A stretch of DNA of 54,496 nucleotides from Treponema zioleckii (GCF_014737315.1 NZ_JPUF01000022.1:1-54496), one strand, 5' to 3'. Numbered from the stretch's first letter, positions 1 through 9,316 are shown. The notes: generated by a model from the letters alone, not told the origin. Translations and numbers: made by a program.

Positions 1-59
1 ATTTCTTTCCGGGGCTTTTGTGCCTAACGCAAGGAAACGCTGCACGTTTTGTTTGGAGA

Positions 60-110
60 TTTTAGTTCTGCTCGTGCGTTTCCCGCAAGTTTTCGAAAAC
101 GCACGAGTTG
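60..110 (-). repeat. Partial copy (R1) of the dispersed hairpin repeat
   Basis: An 11-bp perfect inverted repeat, CTCGTGCGTTT at 71-81 and AAACGCACGAG at 97-107, encloses the sequence GCAAGTTTTCG. Read on the minus strand, the block GTTTTCGAAAAC followed by GGGAAACGCACGAG matches the third hairpin and tail of the repeat units at 52041 and 52246. Confidence 0.6.
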
Positions 111-139
111 GCTTTCAGGGTGCAAAGTTCATTTTTAGC

Positions 140-222
140 GTTTCCAAAAACTCGCGCTCTGGAAAGTTTCTCTGAAGGTGTTCGATATGCAGATTCATTG
201 CTCGCGCGCCGCTCGCAATTTT
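140..222 (-). repeat. Partial copy (R2) of the dispersed hairpin repeat
   Basis: On the minus strand, 197-219 is the same 23-nt hairpin as at 51944 and 52148, but its outer pair is ATTGC/GCAAT instead of GTTGC/GCAAC, so both arms changed together. It is followed by CCAGAGC, GCGAGTTTTT and GGAAACGC, matching the later part of the unit in shortened form. Confidence 0.6.
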
Positions 223-250
223 TGTGAGTTTTTTAGAAAAACAAAAGAAT

Positions 251-277
251 GTCATTCCGAATTTATTTCGGAATCTC
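251..277. repeat. Short dispersed palindrome, GTCATTC type
   Basis: ATTCCGAA and TTCGGAAT pair around TTTAT. Related sequences occur at 8837-8850 (half only), 41875-41900 and 41994-42017, always outside intact genes. It looks like a small interspersed palindromic repeat. Confidence 0.5.
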
Positions 278-304
278 GTTTCCCTGAATTCCGTCAGAAA
301 AATC

Positions 305-2407
305 TTAAGGCTCATAAACGTCTGCATAATCGGAGTCGTTGGCTGTATTTCCAGCGATTGTGACGGAAGTTGTTTTTTCAAGAAGGTTTGTCGTATTCAT
401 AAAAATTCCGCCCCCACGACCATAGCTTTCGTTTTCTTCGTTTGTTCCGATTGCCTGGTTTCCTGTTATCTGTGTGTTTCCGTTCAGCACGAGTCTTCGC
501 TTGCTTGAGATTCCGCCGCCTTTAAGGGCCGTGTTATTTTTTATGCTTCCGCCGTTTATTGTTACGCTTCCAGCTGTTGTGCCGCCAGCATAAATTCCGC
601 CTCCGCCGTCAAGGTTCGTTCCGCTAAAGTTAATATTTGCTTTATTTCCTTCGATTGAGCCTGCACTCATTGTGAACGAATCGCTTGAACCGCCTAAGCG
701 TATTCCTCCGCCGTCTTTTAAGCAGCCGTTGTAGCCGATTTTTCCGCCGCTCATTTCGATTACGGTAGAAACGTCGGAATCGTAGTCTTGCGTATAAATT
801 CCGCCGCCGTGATTATTCGCATAGTTGTACATTATTCCGCCAGAAAAAGCCGAGTCCTTTGTGGAATCATTCTTGTAGCCTATGTAAATCTTGCCACCCA
901 GTGAAAATATTCCGCCGCCATGAAGGGCTGCCGAATTTCCGTAATTTGCTTCCGTCGCATTTGTTGACTGATTTTTGTCGCCAACAACGGCAGAATCTGC
1001 AAAGAACACTTTTCCGTTATTGTTGTAAATTCCGCCGCCGGAACCGCCAACGTTGTGCCCGCCAACACTTGCGATTAGAGCTTTGTTGCCAGTTATTGCA
1101 CTGCTTCCTAAAAGGTACAGGTTGCCTTCATTAAAAATTCCTCCACCAAAAGCACCGCTTGTAACGTTGTTGCTTACTTCGCAGTCGGTTAGCGTTACGT
1201 TTACGCCGCCTGTAATGTTGATTCCGCCACCATTTACGGAGCAAGCCGTTGCGCCTGTGATTTTTATGTTCGAGAAGTTTATTTTGTGCAGGGGCGTTCC
1301 CTGTACTGTAACGACTGATTTTGTAGTGTCGCTTGCGGTAATCGTTTTTGTCTGTCCGTCGTAAGATTCTATGTTGAGAATTACAGAGCTTGAAAGTGTT
1401 GATAAATCAATCGTTTCGTTCTGCGCCGTTGATAAGTCCGAAAGCAAGCGGATTGTGTATTCTTGTGCGTCGTTCGAGTTTTTTATTGCTTCCACCGCGC
1501 TAGTCAGCGAGTCAAAAGGTTCGCTCTCGCTTCCGCTGCTTGAAGAGCTTCCTGCAGAAGAAACAGAGAGCTCTTTTTCTTTGTACGCCACGTTTTGTTC
1601 GTATGAGTCGGATGCCAATCCCGCTGCGTCATAAAAATTGTAGTTCACTGAGAAATTCTTTTTTTCTGACCACTTTACGCCGGTTTTTATGTAGAAAAGT
1701 CTTCCTCCGCCCACGCAAGAAATTCCGTTCAAGCCGGTCGGAGCTGAGTCTGTGATTGTCCAGCTTTCTCCCGAAGCCGATTCCATTGAGTTTGAATTTG
1801 GATTTACCGAAAACTTGTGGAAAGTTGTGCCGTCGCTCACCGTAAAAAGATTTGTGTCCGTCGCAAAAGACGGCGGTGTTTCAACGCATAAAACAAGTTC
1901 CTCGCCGTACATTCCCGATTGTGCGTTGTAGATGGGCTGTGGCGGGGAATTGCAGCTTAGGTTCAGCGTATAAATGTCTTCGATTGCGGCCGTGCCTGTT
2001 TCTGACTTTCGGCTCAGAGTTATTTTTGGGGAAATGTCTTTTATTTCAAGACTGTCTGGCTCGGTCAGTATGGAAGCAGGGTAGGTCACGGTTATTTTTC
2101 TTGCATCCTCGTCAAAATCAATGTCCGCGTTTATGTCTGAATTTGAAAAAGATACGTTTGCCTCAAGTTCCAGATTCTTTGGGTTGTTCACATAAAAGTA
2201 GACTGAATAATCTGCGCCCGTTGGAATGTTTTCGTAGCCGGAAGTGCCTTTTGTGTGTTCGCCAGAAAATTCTACTGAGGAAATTTGAGCTGAATATGCA
2301 TATCGTGGAAAAAAATCTTCGGGATTATTTATCTCGCTGGAACAAGATATAAAAATGAGATGTGCGAAAAACAATACAAAGAGAGAATACTTAGTAAAAA
2401 ATCTCAA
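305..2407 (-). CDS. Lipoprotein with glycine-rich beta-helix-like repeats
   Basis: A predicted surface or periplasmic lipoprotein of about 700 residues. The N terminus has a hydrophobic signal ending in the lipobox FISC, followed by Ser and Asn residues. The middle is rich in Ser and Thr, and a low-complexity serine run lies near residue 290. From about residue 370 to the end, GGGI(F/Y/N/R) motifs recur every 20-40 residues with short NxxN and G-rich turns, the pattern of right-handed parallel beta-helix proteins such as polymorphic outer-membrane or adhesin-like proteins. The longest frame opens at a TTG at 2428, but AAGGAG lies inside that extension at 2415-2420, 7 nt before a second TTG at 2407, which is the better start. 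It is the last gene of a minus-strand run after the exported protein at 2583-4040. The function is unknown; adhesion or surface display is an inference. Confidence 0.75.
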   Translation of the reverse strand: MRFFTKYSLFVLFFAHLIFISCSSEINNPEDFFPRYAYSAQISSVEFSGEHTKGTSGYENIPTGADYSVYFYVNNPKNLELEANVSFSNSDINADIDFDEDARKITVTYPASILTEPDSLEIKDISPKITLSRKSETGTAAIEDIYTLNLSCNSPPQPIYNAQSGMYGEELVLCVETPPSFATDTNLFTVSDGTTFHKFSVNPNSNSMESASGESWTITDSAPTGLNGISCVGGGRLFYIKTGVKWSEKKNFSVNYNFYDAAGLASDSYEQNVAYKEKELSVSSAGSSSSSGSESEPFDSLTSAVEAIKNSNDAQEYTIRLLSDLSTAQNETIDLSTLSSSVILNIESYDGQTKTITASDTTKSVVTVQGTPLHKINFSNIKITGATACSVNGGGINITGGVNVTLTDCEVSNNVTSGAFGGGIFNEGNLYLLGSSAITGNKALIASVGGHNVGGSGGGIYNNNGKVFFADSAVVGDKNQSTNATEANYGNSAALHGGGIFSLGGKIYIGYKNDSTKDSAFSGGIMYNYANNHGGGIYTQDYDSDVSTVIEMSGGKIGYNGCLKDGGGIRLGGSSDSFTMSAGSIEGNKANINFSGTNLDGGGGIYAGGTTAGSVTINGGSIKNNTALKGGGISSKRRLVLNGNTQITGNQAIGTNEENESYGRGGGIFMNTTNLLEKTTSVTIAGNTANDSDYADVYEP

Positions 2408-2582
2408 CCTTAAACTCCTTAAGGCCAAAAGAGATTTTTACCAAACAAATTTGTATCAGTCTTTGCTTCTAAAAAAGGACGCAGCGTTCTTAAGCAGGCA
2501 GAAATTTTCCAAGCCAAAAACTAATTTTGAGTTGCTTGATAAAAATAACTTTTTTGCCTTATAAATAAACGCCAATTTTTTT

Positions 2583-4040
2583 TTAGAACTTTATACCAAT
2601 TAAAATGGCAGGCTCAACCGTGCCATTATGCGTATCGATATTATAGCACGTGTTGCATGAAAGTCCAGCAAAAAATCCTTTAAAAAACAAAAATTTTAAA
2701 GAAAATCCTGCGTCAATGGCTAAGCCCGTTGAATTCAAATTGAAGCTTGAATATGAGCCGTATGGTGTTGAAAAATCGTAGACAAAATCCCTAAAGACTT
2801 GAACTCCGCCGCCGGCATAAAGTCCAAGCAAAAGAAAATTGATTTTTTTCTGCCATTCAAGATTTGCGTAAAAACTCATAAGCTCGCCTGTGAGCGTGTA
2901 GGATTTTATTGTTCGTTCAACTGAATTTTCTACTGGCGAATAATCCGCAATAATGCCAAGCCCGAAGTTGCCGAATTTTGTTCGTAGCGGCAAGAACGAG
3001 ATTTGCGCCGTGAATGAAGGAAAAATATAGGGTTTTCCAAAAAATTCCTCGTACATCATCGCTTCGGTATATTCTTTTCCAATAATCTGGTAGGGAACGG
3101 AAAGTCCCAATGCAACGTCAAGGTTAAATTCAAGCCCAAAATCAGAATCCTGTTTTTCTTCGGATTCATGAATTTCTTCTTTTTCACTTTCTTCCGTAGG
3201 CTCGCTGGACTCTGGAAGCTCTTTTTCTTCCTGCGGCAATTCTTCTGGAACTTCGTTTGCCTGTTCTTTTTGCGGAAGTTCTTGTGGAACGGGCGGAGAG
3301 ATTTTTTCTTCCGGGGCGTTAGTGGCTTTTGAAATCTCTTTTTTTAAACTCAGCGTAAGCCCGCTTTTTTTTGCGTAAAGCCCGCCCGGATTTTTTATGA
3401 TGATTGTAAGCGGCAAACTTTCCAACGGTTCATCGTTTGTCTGCGATTCCAAAAGAATTTTCCACAGCTTTGTAAAGTCAAAATGAACTTTTATGTTCTC
3501 GCCGTTTTCCGAAGCCATTTTTACGGAACCGCTCACCGAGACGTTCGTGTTTTCGTCCTCAAAAATAAGATTCACTTCCGAGTTTTTGAGCAAGTTTTTT
3601 CCAAAAATGAAAATTGAATCTGATTTTTTGCCGGAAGTTTTTTGAAAAGAAAAATCAGTTTTTTCAAAATCTAAAATTTCTGGCTGAACGGCTTTGTGAA
3701 TCGTAAAATTCTGCCAGTTGGATTTTTGCTCCATTTGGCCGAGAATGTTGAACAACGAAATTCTGTAGCGGTAAGAGCCTGACTTTAAGGAAAGTTCGCA
3801 AGAATTTTGGTTCAGCTTTTTTGTGAGAATCGTGTTGAATTTTTTGGGTGCAATTTCTTCCTGCACTTCTATAAGATAATACCCTATGTTTTGTACGGCA
3901 CGCCATTCGAGTTTTTGCGTAAAACGAAAATGCCCGTCCTCTTCGTAAAGGGAATAATGCTTTTTTCCTTCGCTTTGCGTTTGTGCAAAAATATTGAAGG
4001 CCAAAGAGAGAAACATGCACAAAAAAAGTTTTATTTTCAT
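2583..4040 (-). CDS. Exported protein with acidic linker and outer-membrane-like C terminus
   Basis: A 485-residue protein with a clear signal peptide (KIKLFLCMFLSLAFNIFAQ). The first 130 residues look like a fibronectin-type fold; about 130-240 resembles an IPT/TIG-like beta domain (IFGKNLLKNSEVNLIF). A Pro/Glu-rich linker at about 245-300 (ELPQEEKELPESSEP) is followed by alternating amphipathic strands ending in GIKF. A terminal Phe after beta strands is typical of outer-membrane barrels. It starts 7 bp after the stop of the FecR-domain gene, so the two are very probably co-transcribed. No specific function is recognised; a role as an outer-membrane partner of the FecR protein is an inference from adjacency. 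Confidence 0.75.
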   Translation of the reverse strand: MKIKLFLCMFLSLAFNIFAQTQSEGKKHYSLYEEDGHFRFTQKLEWRAVQNIGYYLIEVQEEIAPKKFNTILTKKLNQNSCELSLKSGSYRYRISLFNILGQMEQKSNWQNFTIHKAVQPEILDFEKTDFSFQKTSGKKSDSIFIFGKNLLKNSEVNLIFEDENTNVSVSGSVKMASENGENIKVHFDFTKLWKILLESQTNDEPLESLPLTIIIKNPGGLYAKKSGLTLSLKKEISKATNAPEEKISPPVPQELPQKEQANEVPEELPQEEKELPESSEPTEESEKEEIHESEEKQDSDFGLEFNLDVALGLSVPYQIIGKEYTEAMMYEEFFGKPYIFPSFTAQISFLPLRTKFGNFGLGIIADYSPVENSVERTIKSYTLTGELMSFYANLEWQKKINFLLLGLYAGGGVQVFRDFVYDFSTPYGSYSSFNLNSTGLAIDAGFSLKFLFFKGFFAGLSCNTCYNIDTHNGTVEPAILIGIKF

Positions 4041-4047
4041 TCTTCCC

Positions 4048-6873
4048 CTATAAACCGTAAAGCTCCCCTGTGTCCGAAAGTTTTATGGAATCCAGTGCCG
4101 GCAAATCGATTCTGAATTTTGTCCACGGCGACTGGCTCTTTAAAGTTGTTTTGTTCCGCTCGATTTTTTGAACGGCTTCTACTTGCCAGGTAAAAGTTCC
4201 GTTCGAAAGCAATTTTAGGTTCGTAAACTTGTAGTTTGTGGAAGTTCCTGTATTTTTGCTTACAATCTTCTTTTTTCCTTTTCGGATTGTGATTATGTAG
4301 TACGAAGCATTTTTTACGGGCTTCCAGCTAAAGGAAATTGCCGAAGTTTTTGCAAGTTCGCTTGCCTTAAAGACTTTGCTCGGCTTTGGCAAAACCAAGA
4401 CCGGCTTTTCTAGGTTCGGGCGTTTTTTTATGGAAAAAGTCTGCTCGGCACTTTTTAAGTCGTATCCGTCGGAAGTTTTTCCTTCGAGCTTCCAAACATA
4501 ATTTCCGCTTTCAAGCACGTCGGATTTAATTCCGCTTTCCGCATTTTCCACGGTTTTTATGTCCTGAACTTTTCCGTTTGAAAGAACTTTGCCCAATGTA
4601 AATACAAGTTTAATATTATTTTCATCTGTTTGCCAGTTAAAATCAAAAGTTCCTGCGTTGTCGTCGAATATTGTTTCGCTTATAGCTTCGCCGTCCAACG
4701 GACTTAAAAGTTCGATTTTTCCGAGTTTCCGAATTTCAATCTTGTTTTTTGAAAGTTCTCCAGAAAATCTTGTAGAAAGTTCTGATTCCTCGGAGTTTGC
4801 CTGAACCGTCCAAATGTATTTTCCGGTTTTGAACGAAGACAAGTCCAGGTCAAGTTTGTTTCCTTTTACCGAATTATTTTCGAAAAGAGCCTGGTTTGTG
4901 TTTTCTTCCTCAAAAATCTTGAATCGGTAGGAATCTGCGTTTTGTATGCTTTCCCACGAAAAATGCACGTTCTCGCCGTCTTGCACGCCGACTTTAATTT
5001 CGCCGTCCTGAACGTATTCGTCCATTTTGCTCTTTGGGGCTTTAAAACTTGACTGAACAAAAAAAGTTCTTGCCTCGGAATATTCGGTTTTTCCTTCGTT
5101 TTGCGTGCTGATTCTCCAGTAGTAAGTTCCTTCCGAAAGTTTTTCTAAAAGAATGCACGAAGTTGCGCTTTTTGAGATGCTTGGCAGAAGATTTTTAAAA
5201 TCATCGCTACTTGAGAATTCGACTTTTGTGAGTTTTTTGTCTGTCGCGTTCGTCTTCCAGGAGAACGTAACGTCCTGCAATCTTGCGGATTCGATTTTGT
5301 AATTTTCTGGAGGAAAAATCAACTTTTGGCTAAAGCGCTTTGGGGCGAGGGTAAAACTATTGACTTTTGAATCATCGGAAGTTTTTCCGTGAAGGTTTGT
5401 GTAGTAAACTTTCCAAAAAAGAGGCGCGTTTTTTTTCTGATATTTTTGGAGCTGTGACAAATCCACGGTGCAATAGTTTTCGCTGGATTTTATTTTGAAT
5501 TCACGCGTCATAAATTCCGGGTCGCCTGCAAGTTCAAGCGTATATTCTTTCGCGTCGGAAATGTTTTTCCATGAAAAATTCAAAGTTTTGCTTTCGAATG
5601 TTTCTATTTGGCTTTTGTTTGGCGGGTAGAGAAGTTTTACGCTGGCAAGACCGTCTTTTTTCTGAATCGAAAATTCACGCACTTCGCTCTCTGTTTTTTC
5701 TGAGGCGATATTGTCGGCGTAAAGCGGAACGATTTTCCAGAACCAATTTCCGTCGGGGATTTTAGGCAATATAATAGAAGAATCTTTCACCAAAATTGAA
5801 TATTCTGGATTCTGCATGTCTTCTTTGCTAGCGATTTTTAAAAGATACGATGAAGCCCATTTTTGTTCTATCCAGGAGAATTTGATTTTTGATTCATCCG
5901 AAAAATATTCTGCCTTGTATTTGTTCGCAGGAACCAAAAGCGTAACGGGCGAGGCTTCTACGATATTTATTTTGCTTTGCGCCGCATATTTTGGTCCCGT
6001 TTTTTTTGAGTAGATTCGCCAGTACGTGTTTTTGTGCGGAATGATTTTTTGAGTTTCCGAAAGATTTTCTAGGCTGAACGAAGTGACTTCCGTAAAATTC
6101 CGGTCATTCGAAAAATCAAGGATAAGGCTGTCGTCCTCCGTCAAATTCTCAACTTTCCATTTGAACAAAACAGAAATGTCCGCGGAGTCGAGCGAGAGAA
6201 TTTTTTCGTTCGGGAGCGGGGACGAAACGCTTATAAACGGAATTGACGAGACTTTCTGCAAAAAATCCTTATCGCCTTTTTCAAAAAAGACTGAACGTTT
6301 TTCGAACAAATCTTCGATTTTGCCGTCCTCGGTTGCTACGAGCGCATGACCGTCAAGAAGATGCACGTTCGTTACGGCGGTTCTTCCGTCAACCGTGGCG
6401 GAGAGCGTGGAACCTGCCTCAACGTCAACGAGTGTGCCGCCAATGCGAACTTTTACGGTGGCTGACGAGGCTTTTACGGTCACTCCGCCGCTTGCCACGT
6501 CAACAATGAGCTGTCCGTTCTTGGAAAAAATCTGAATGATTGAATTTTCGTAAAGCTCGATTGAGTCCTCGTCGTTTTCTATCATGCGCACAATCGCTTC
6601 CGAAAGCTCTGCCGTGCGGATTGTGTCTCCGTTGTACAGCGGCGAGTTTTGCTTTAGGCGGTCCCAAACTTCGCGTTCTATGAATTTTCGTTGCGCATTT
6701 TTGTGCTTAAAAGTGATTGCCGCGATTGGTTTTTCGTCTTTTGTCATAACCTTGTTCAGGTCATAAAAAAATAACGCCAGGTTGCAGGCGCTTCCAAGCA
6801 GAAAGAACAAAACTATGAGGACGGATTTTATGGTTTCTTTAGCCCTTGATTTTGTATTTCTTTTCTGATTCAT
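4048..6873 (-). CDS. FecR-domain protein with fibronectin-like repeats
   Basis: A 941-residue protein anchored by one N-terminal membrane segment (about 17-38, VLIVLFFLLGSACNLALFF). Residues of about 80-170 form a FecR-like domain: a beta-rich stretch with GDTIRT, a run of acidic and hydrophobic residues (IVRMIENDEDSIELYE) and repeated V-V-A patterns (GGVTVKASSATVKVRIGG). The remainder consists of repeated segments of 90-110 residues carrying F-W and Y-WR-I signatures such as YWRIYSK, YYWRIS and FTWQVEA, typical of fibronectin type III domains. In spirochaetes FecR-domain proteins of this form often sit next to cyclases. Here the start lies inside the 3' end of the cyclase gene (35-bp overlap), which indicates coupled translation. 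The protein probably acts at the periplasmic face of the inner membrane; its ligand is unknown. Confidence 0.8.
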   Translation of the reverse strand: MNQKRNTKSRAKETIKSVLIVLFFLLGSACNLALFFYDLNKVMTKDEKPIAAITFKHKNAQRKFIEREVWDRLKQNSPLYNGDTIRTAELSEAIVRMIENDEDSIELYENSIIQIFSKNGQLIVDVASGGVTVKASSATVKVRIGGTLVDVEAGSTLSATVDGRTAVTNVHLLDGHALVATEDGKIEDLFEKRSVFFEKGDKDFLQKVSSIPFISVSSPLPNEKILSLDSADISVLFKWKVENLTEDDSLILDFSNDRNFTEVTSFSLENLSETQKIIPHKNTYWRIYSKKTGPKYAAQSKINIVEASPVTLLVPANKYKAEYFSDESKIKFSWIEQKWASSYLLKIASKEDMQNPEYSILVKDSSIILPKIPDGNWFWKIVPLYADNIASEKTESEVREFSIQKKDGLASVKLLYPPNKSQIETFESKTLNFSWKNISDAKEYTLELAGDPEFMTREFKIKSSENYCTVDLSQLQKYQKKNAPLFWKVYYTNLHGKTSDDSKVNSFTLAPKRFSQKLIFPPENYKIESARLQDVTFSWKTNATDKKLTKVEFSSSDDFKNLLPSISKSATSCILLEKLSEGTYYWRISTQNEGKTEYSEARTFFVQSSFKAPKSKMDEYVQDGEIKVGVQDGENVHFSWESIQNADSYRFKIFEEENTNQALFENNSVKGNKLDLDLSSFKTGKYIWTVQANSEESELSTRFSGELSKNKIEIRKLGKIELLSPLDGEAISETIFDDNAGTFDFNWQTDENNIKLVFTLGKVLSNGKVQDIKTVENAESGIKSDVLESGNYVWKLEGKTSDGYDLKSAEQTFSIKKRPNLEKPVLVLPKPSKVFKASELAKTSAISFSWKPVKNASYYIITIRKGKKKIVSKNTGTSTNYKFTNLKLLSNGTFTWQVEAVQKIERNKTTLKSQSPWTKFRIDLPALDSIKLSDTGELYGL

Positions 6874-8707
6874 TCGGATTTACCTTTGACCAGTCTGGCT
6901 GTGCGATTCCAAGCAGTTTTCTCACGTCCGAAAGCGTTTTTGGTCCGTCCATGCCCAGTTCCGGATTGATTTGTGAGTTTTTGAGATTTACAACCGCATA
7001 CATGTTTATTGGCTCAGTCTTGCCCTTTACGTTTACGGAAGGCATTTTTTCTACGATAACGTAATCCCTGATTAGATTGTACGTGTTTTCAGTAATGAGG
7101 ATATCCGTGCCGAACGGCTTGTTCAGTGCCTCCGTTCGGGAAGCGAGATTTACGGCATCTCCGATTACCGTGTATTCCATTCGCTCCTTTGAGCCAATCT
7201 GACCCGCAATAACAGGGCCTGTGTTGATTCCGCAGCCGATTTTGATTATCGGTTTTTTGTCTCCTCCGCGTCCCTTGTTGAATTCCATGAGAGCCTTACG
7301 CATCATCAAAGCCGCCGTTACGCAGCAGAGCGCGTCTTTTTGAACGCTGCCAGAAGATGCCGGTGCGCCCCAAACGCACATAATCGCGTCGCCAATATAT
7401 TTGTCTACGATTCCGTTCGTTTTGGTCACGCAGCTTACCATTCTAGTCATGTACTGATTCAAAAATTCAACTACTTCCGACGGAGTGAGTTTTTCAGAAA
7501 TCGCTGTGAACGAGCGAATATCAGAAAAGAATACCGTGACTTCTTTTGTCTCGCCTCCGAGCGTAAGATTTCCTTTTAAGGCCTTTTCTGCAATATCTTT
7601 GTTTATGAATTTTCCAAATGTGTCCTTCAGTCGTTCGCGTTCTGCAAGCCCGTGGCTCATTTTTACAAAGCTCTTTGTAAGAACCGAAATTTCGTCGCGG
7701 GTTTTTGAGATTAGCTTTATGTCGTAATTTCCGTTTTCAACTTCTCCCGAAGCTTTTGTGAGCTTTTTTAGCGGAACGGTGATTGATTTTGAGTAAATCC
7801 AGATAAAAAGCAGCGCCAGAAAAAACACTGAACCTGCAAAATAGATGTTGCGCTGTGTCATGTTCACGACGTTCTCGTAAATTACCTGCGTGTCGATTGT
7901 GGTGATTACGCCAAAGTATTCTTTTCCGTCTTTGTCAGTGAACGAAATCTGCCTTTCGCTGGAATCTGCATCTTCGAGCATTTGTGCAAAAATCGGTGAC
8001 TTTGAGACGTTTGCTCTCACTTTTGTAAGTTCATCGTTCGGGTGAACAAGAATGTCTCCGCGCATGTTCACGATGTAAGAGACGTTCGTGCTTAAAATCC
8101 CGAATGTCTGCGAGAGAGAATCCACGGAAGTAAGAACCACGAGCGTTTGTTTTAAGCCGTTCTCGTGCCAGGGATACAAGAACGCAAGGCTCGGACATTC
8201 AAGCACGGGGCGGGGATTTAGGACAAAATTCTCGCCCTCGGCCGATTTTCTTATGAATTCTTCCTCGTCCTGAATAAACAAATGAATTTTTTCGATTGAA
8301 AGTTCGTTTTGATTCAGAAATTTCTTGTTCGGAAATTCAATGGCAAAGTCCAATTTTTCGTCCGCAGTTACAAGAAAAATTCCCGCCGTATAGTCATTCT
8401 GCTCAAAAAAATAAGCGGAGGCCTGTTGAATTGTGCTTTCGTCATTTCCCACGTTTGAGGCGACGTTCATAAAAAGAAAAGCGTTGGATTTTACCTGCGA
8501 AAAAAAACTCTCGGCAGCGGCGGCAGAGCGTCCGTTCACCGTAAAATTGTTGCTTTCGCCTTTTCGCTTAACGTCATAAGTGTCAAAATAATTGACCATA
8601 TACGTAATGATTCCGAGCGAAATTATTACAATCAGGCCGATTATAAGCATGAGCTTCATGCCGATGGGAAATCTTACTTTGGGAATAGTATTTTTTGCAG
8701 CAGCCAT
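6839..8707 (-). CDS. Membrane-bound class III adenylate/guanylate cyclase
   Basis: Makes a cyclic nucleotide from ATP or GTP. In order, the 622 residues show TM1 (about 18-38), a periplasmic sensor region of about 245 residues (Cache-like by layout), TM2 (about 288-306), a HAMP linker (SITVPLKKL to LAERERLKD) and a class III catalytic domain (about 390-565). Metal-binding aspartates are seen in FFSDIRSF and YIGDAIMCVWG. The Lys of VDKYIGD fits the adenine-selecting position. The transition-state Asn and Arg lie in GDAVNLASR. These residues suggest an active adenylate cyclase, but specificity is inferred. It is the first gene of the run cyclase-FecR-exported protein-lipoprotein, so an extracellular signal may be linked to surface proteins through cAMP. 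The Shine-Dalgarno site is weak (AGAGAG before ATG). Confidence 0.88.
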   Translation of the reverse strand: MAAAKNTIPKVRFPIGMKLMLIIGLIVIISLGIITYMVNYFDTYDVKRKGESNNFTVNGRSAAAAESFFSQVKSNAFLFMNVASNVGNDESTIQQASAYFFEQNDYTAGIFLVTADEKLDFAIEFPNKKFLNQNELSIEKIHLFIQDEEEFIRKSAEGENFVLNPRPVLECPSLAFLYPWHENGLKQTLVVLTSVDSLSQTFGILSTNVSYIVNMRGDILVHPNDELTKVRANVSKSPIFAQMLEDADSSERQISFTDKDGKEYFGVITTIDTQVIYENVVNMTQRNIYFAGSVFFLALLFIWIYSKSITVPLKKLTKASGEVENGNYDIKLISKTRDEISVLTKSFVKMSHGLAERERLKDTFGKFINKDIAEKALKGNLTLGGETKEVTVFFSDIRSFTAISEKLTPSEVVEFLNQYMTRMVSCVTKTNGIVDKYIGDAIMCVWGAPASSGSVQKDALCCVTAALMMRKALMEFNKGRGGDKKPIIKIGCGINTGPVIAGQIGSKERMEYTVIGDAVNLASRTEALNKPFGTDILITENTYNLIRDYVIVEKMPSVNVKGKTEPINMYAVVNLKNSQINPELGMDGPKTLSDVRKLLGIAQPDWSKVNPNESEKKYKIKG

Positions 8708-8836
8708 AATTAGTCTCTCTTTTTTATTTTAGACTATTTTAATGAATACGTCATTAAAGATTTTTAGAATGTTTGCCGCACCCAAATTCAGCCCAAGAGT
8801 GAATTATTAGGTCGAATGTAGAGTTTTTACAAAGCC

Positions 8837-8850
8837 GTCATTCCGAATTT
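8837..8850. repeat. Half copy of the GTCATTC palindrome
   Basis: GTCATTCCGAATTT is identical to the first half of the palindrome at 251; the second half is replaced by AGGAAACACG. It abuts the point where the vapC remnant begins. Confidence 0.4.
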
Positions 8851-8865
8851 AGGAAACACGTCTGA

Positions 8866-9177
8866 AAGTCGGTATATGGCTGTCAAAAAATTGGGTACGA
8901 AAGAATGCCTGAGGGAAGAAAAAAAGATGCTGTTTGGGAAAATATGCAAGATATAAAAGACTCTTATGCAATGCTTCCTTATGATGATTTCGCAGCAAAA
9001 ATTTGTGGTGAATTGCAAGCACGATGTGAAAAGGCGGGAAAGCCTGCTCCTTTTTACGACAGCCAGATTGCCGCCACTGCAATCGCAAACGGTATGGTTT
9101 TAATCACCCACAACATCGGAGACTTTGCCACCATATGCGAAAACTCCATGCTAAAAGTTGAAGACTGGTGGGGCTGA
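8866..9177 (+). pseudogene. Truncated VapC-type PIN-domain remnant
   Basis: The 90 residues from ATG 8905 match the second half of a PIN ribonuclease toxin: YDSQIAATAIANG with the third acidic residue, then LITHNIGDFATI and a final W. The reading frame continues upstream of that ATG to 8866 as SVYG, equivalent to ESLYG of the intact VapC at 20316-20750, before meeting a stop. The first 45 or so residues with the LLDTN aspartate and the glutamate are missing. No antitoxin gene is seen upstream. The break lies about 15 bp after a half copy of the GTCATTC repeat. It is probably dead as an RNase. Confidence 0.7.
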
Positions 9178-9244
9178 TACGGAAGACATGACGATGACTC
9201 TTTGGGGTGTTGAACAAAATCCACTTCTCTTATAAGATGAATCT

Positions 9245-9275
9245 AAAATGACATTTTTTGATTTTTTGTCATTTT
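9245..9275. terminator. AT-rich hairpin before fabD
   Basis: AAAATGACA (9245-9253) pairs with TGTCATTTT (9267-9275) around a T-rich loop. It could act as a weak terminator that insulates fabD from upstream transcription. Confidence 0.35.
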
Positions 9276-9284
9276 CAAAACGAA

Positions 9285-9316
9285 TTGTGGTTTGCACAAA
9301 GTTTTTACTATATAAT
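9285..9316 (+). promoter_or_regulatory. Likely sigma-70 promoter of fabD-fabG
   Basis: A perfect TATAAT lies at 9311-9316, 35 bp before the fabD start. No -35 box with ideal spacing is seen; TTGTGG at 9285 (20-bp spacer) and TTTGCA at 9291 (14-bp spacer) are imperfect candidates. Confidence 0.45.

Larger units (their letters stand above)
1..304. other. Gene-free left end holding dispersed repeat copies
   Basis: No convincing gene is seen here. The stretch lies downstream of the lipoprotein gene on the minus strand. It holds two partial copies of the hairpin repeat family found near 52 kb and 54 kb, plus a short GTCATTC-type palindrome. The short reading frames crossing it have no Shine-Dalgarno site and no recognisable product. 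Confidence 0.6.

Noticed and set aside
8740-8865. Antitoxin gene for the truncated vapC
   Set aside because: Only short frames without ribosome sites or antitoxin motifs were seen.
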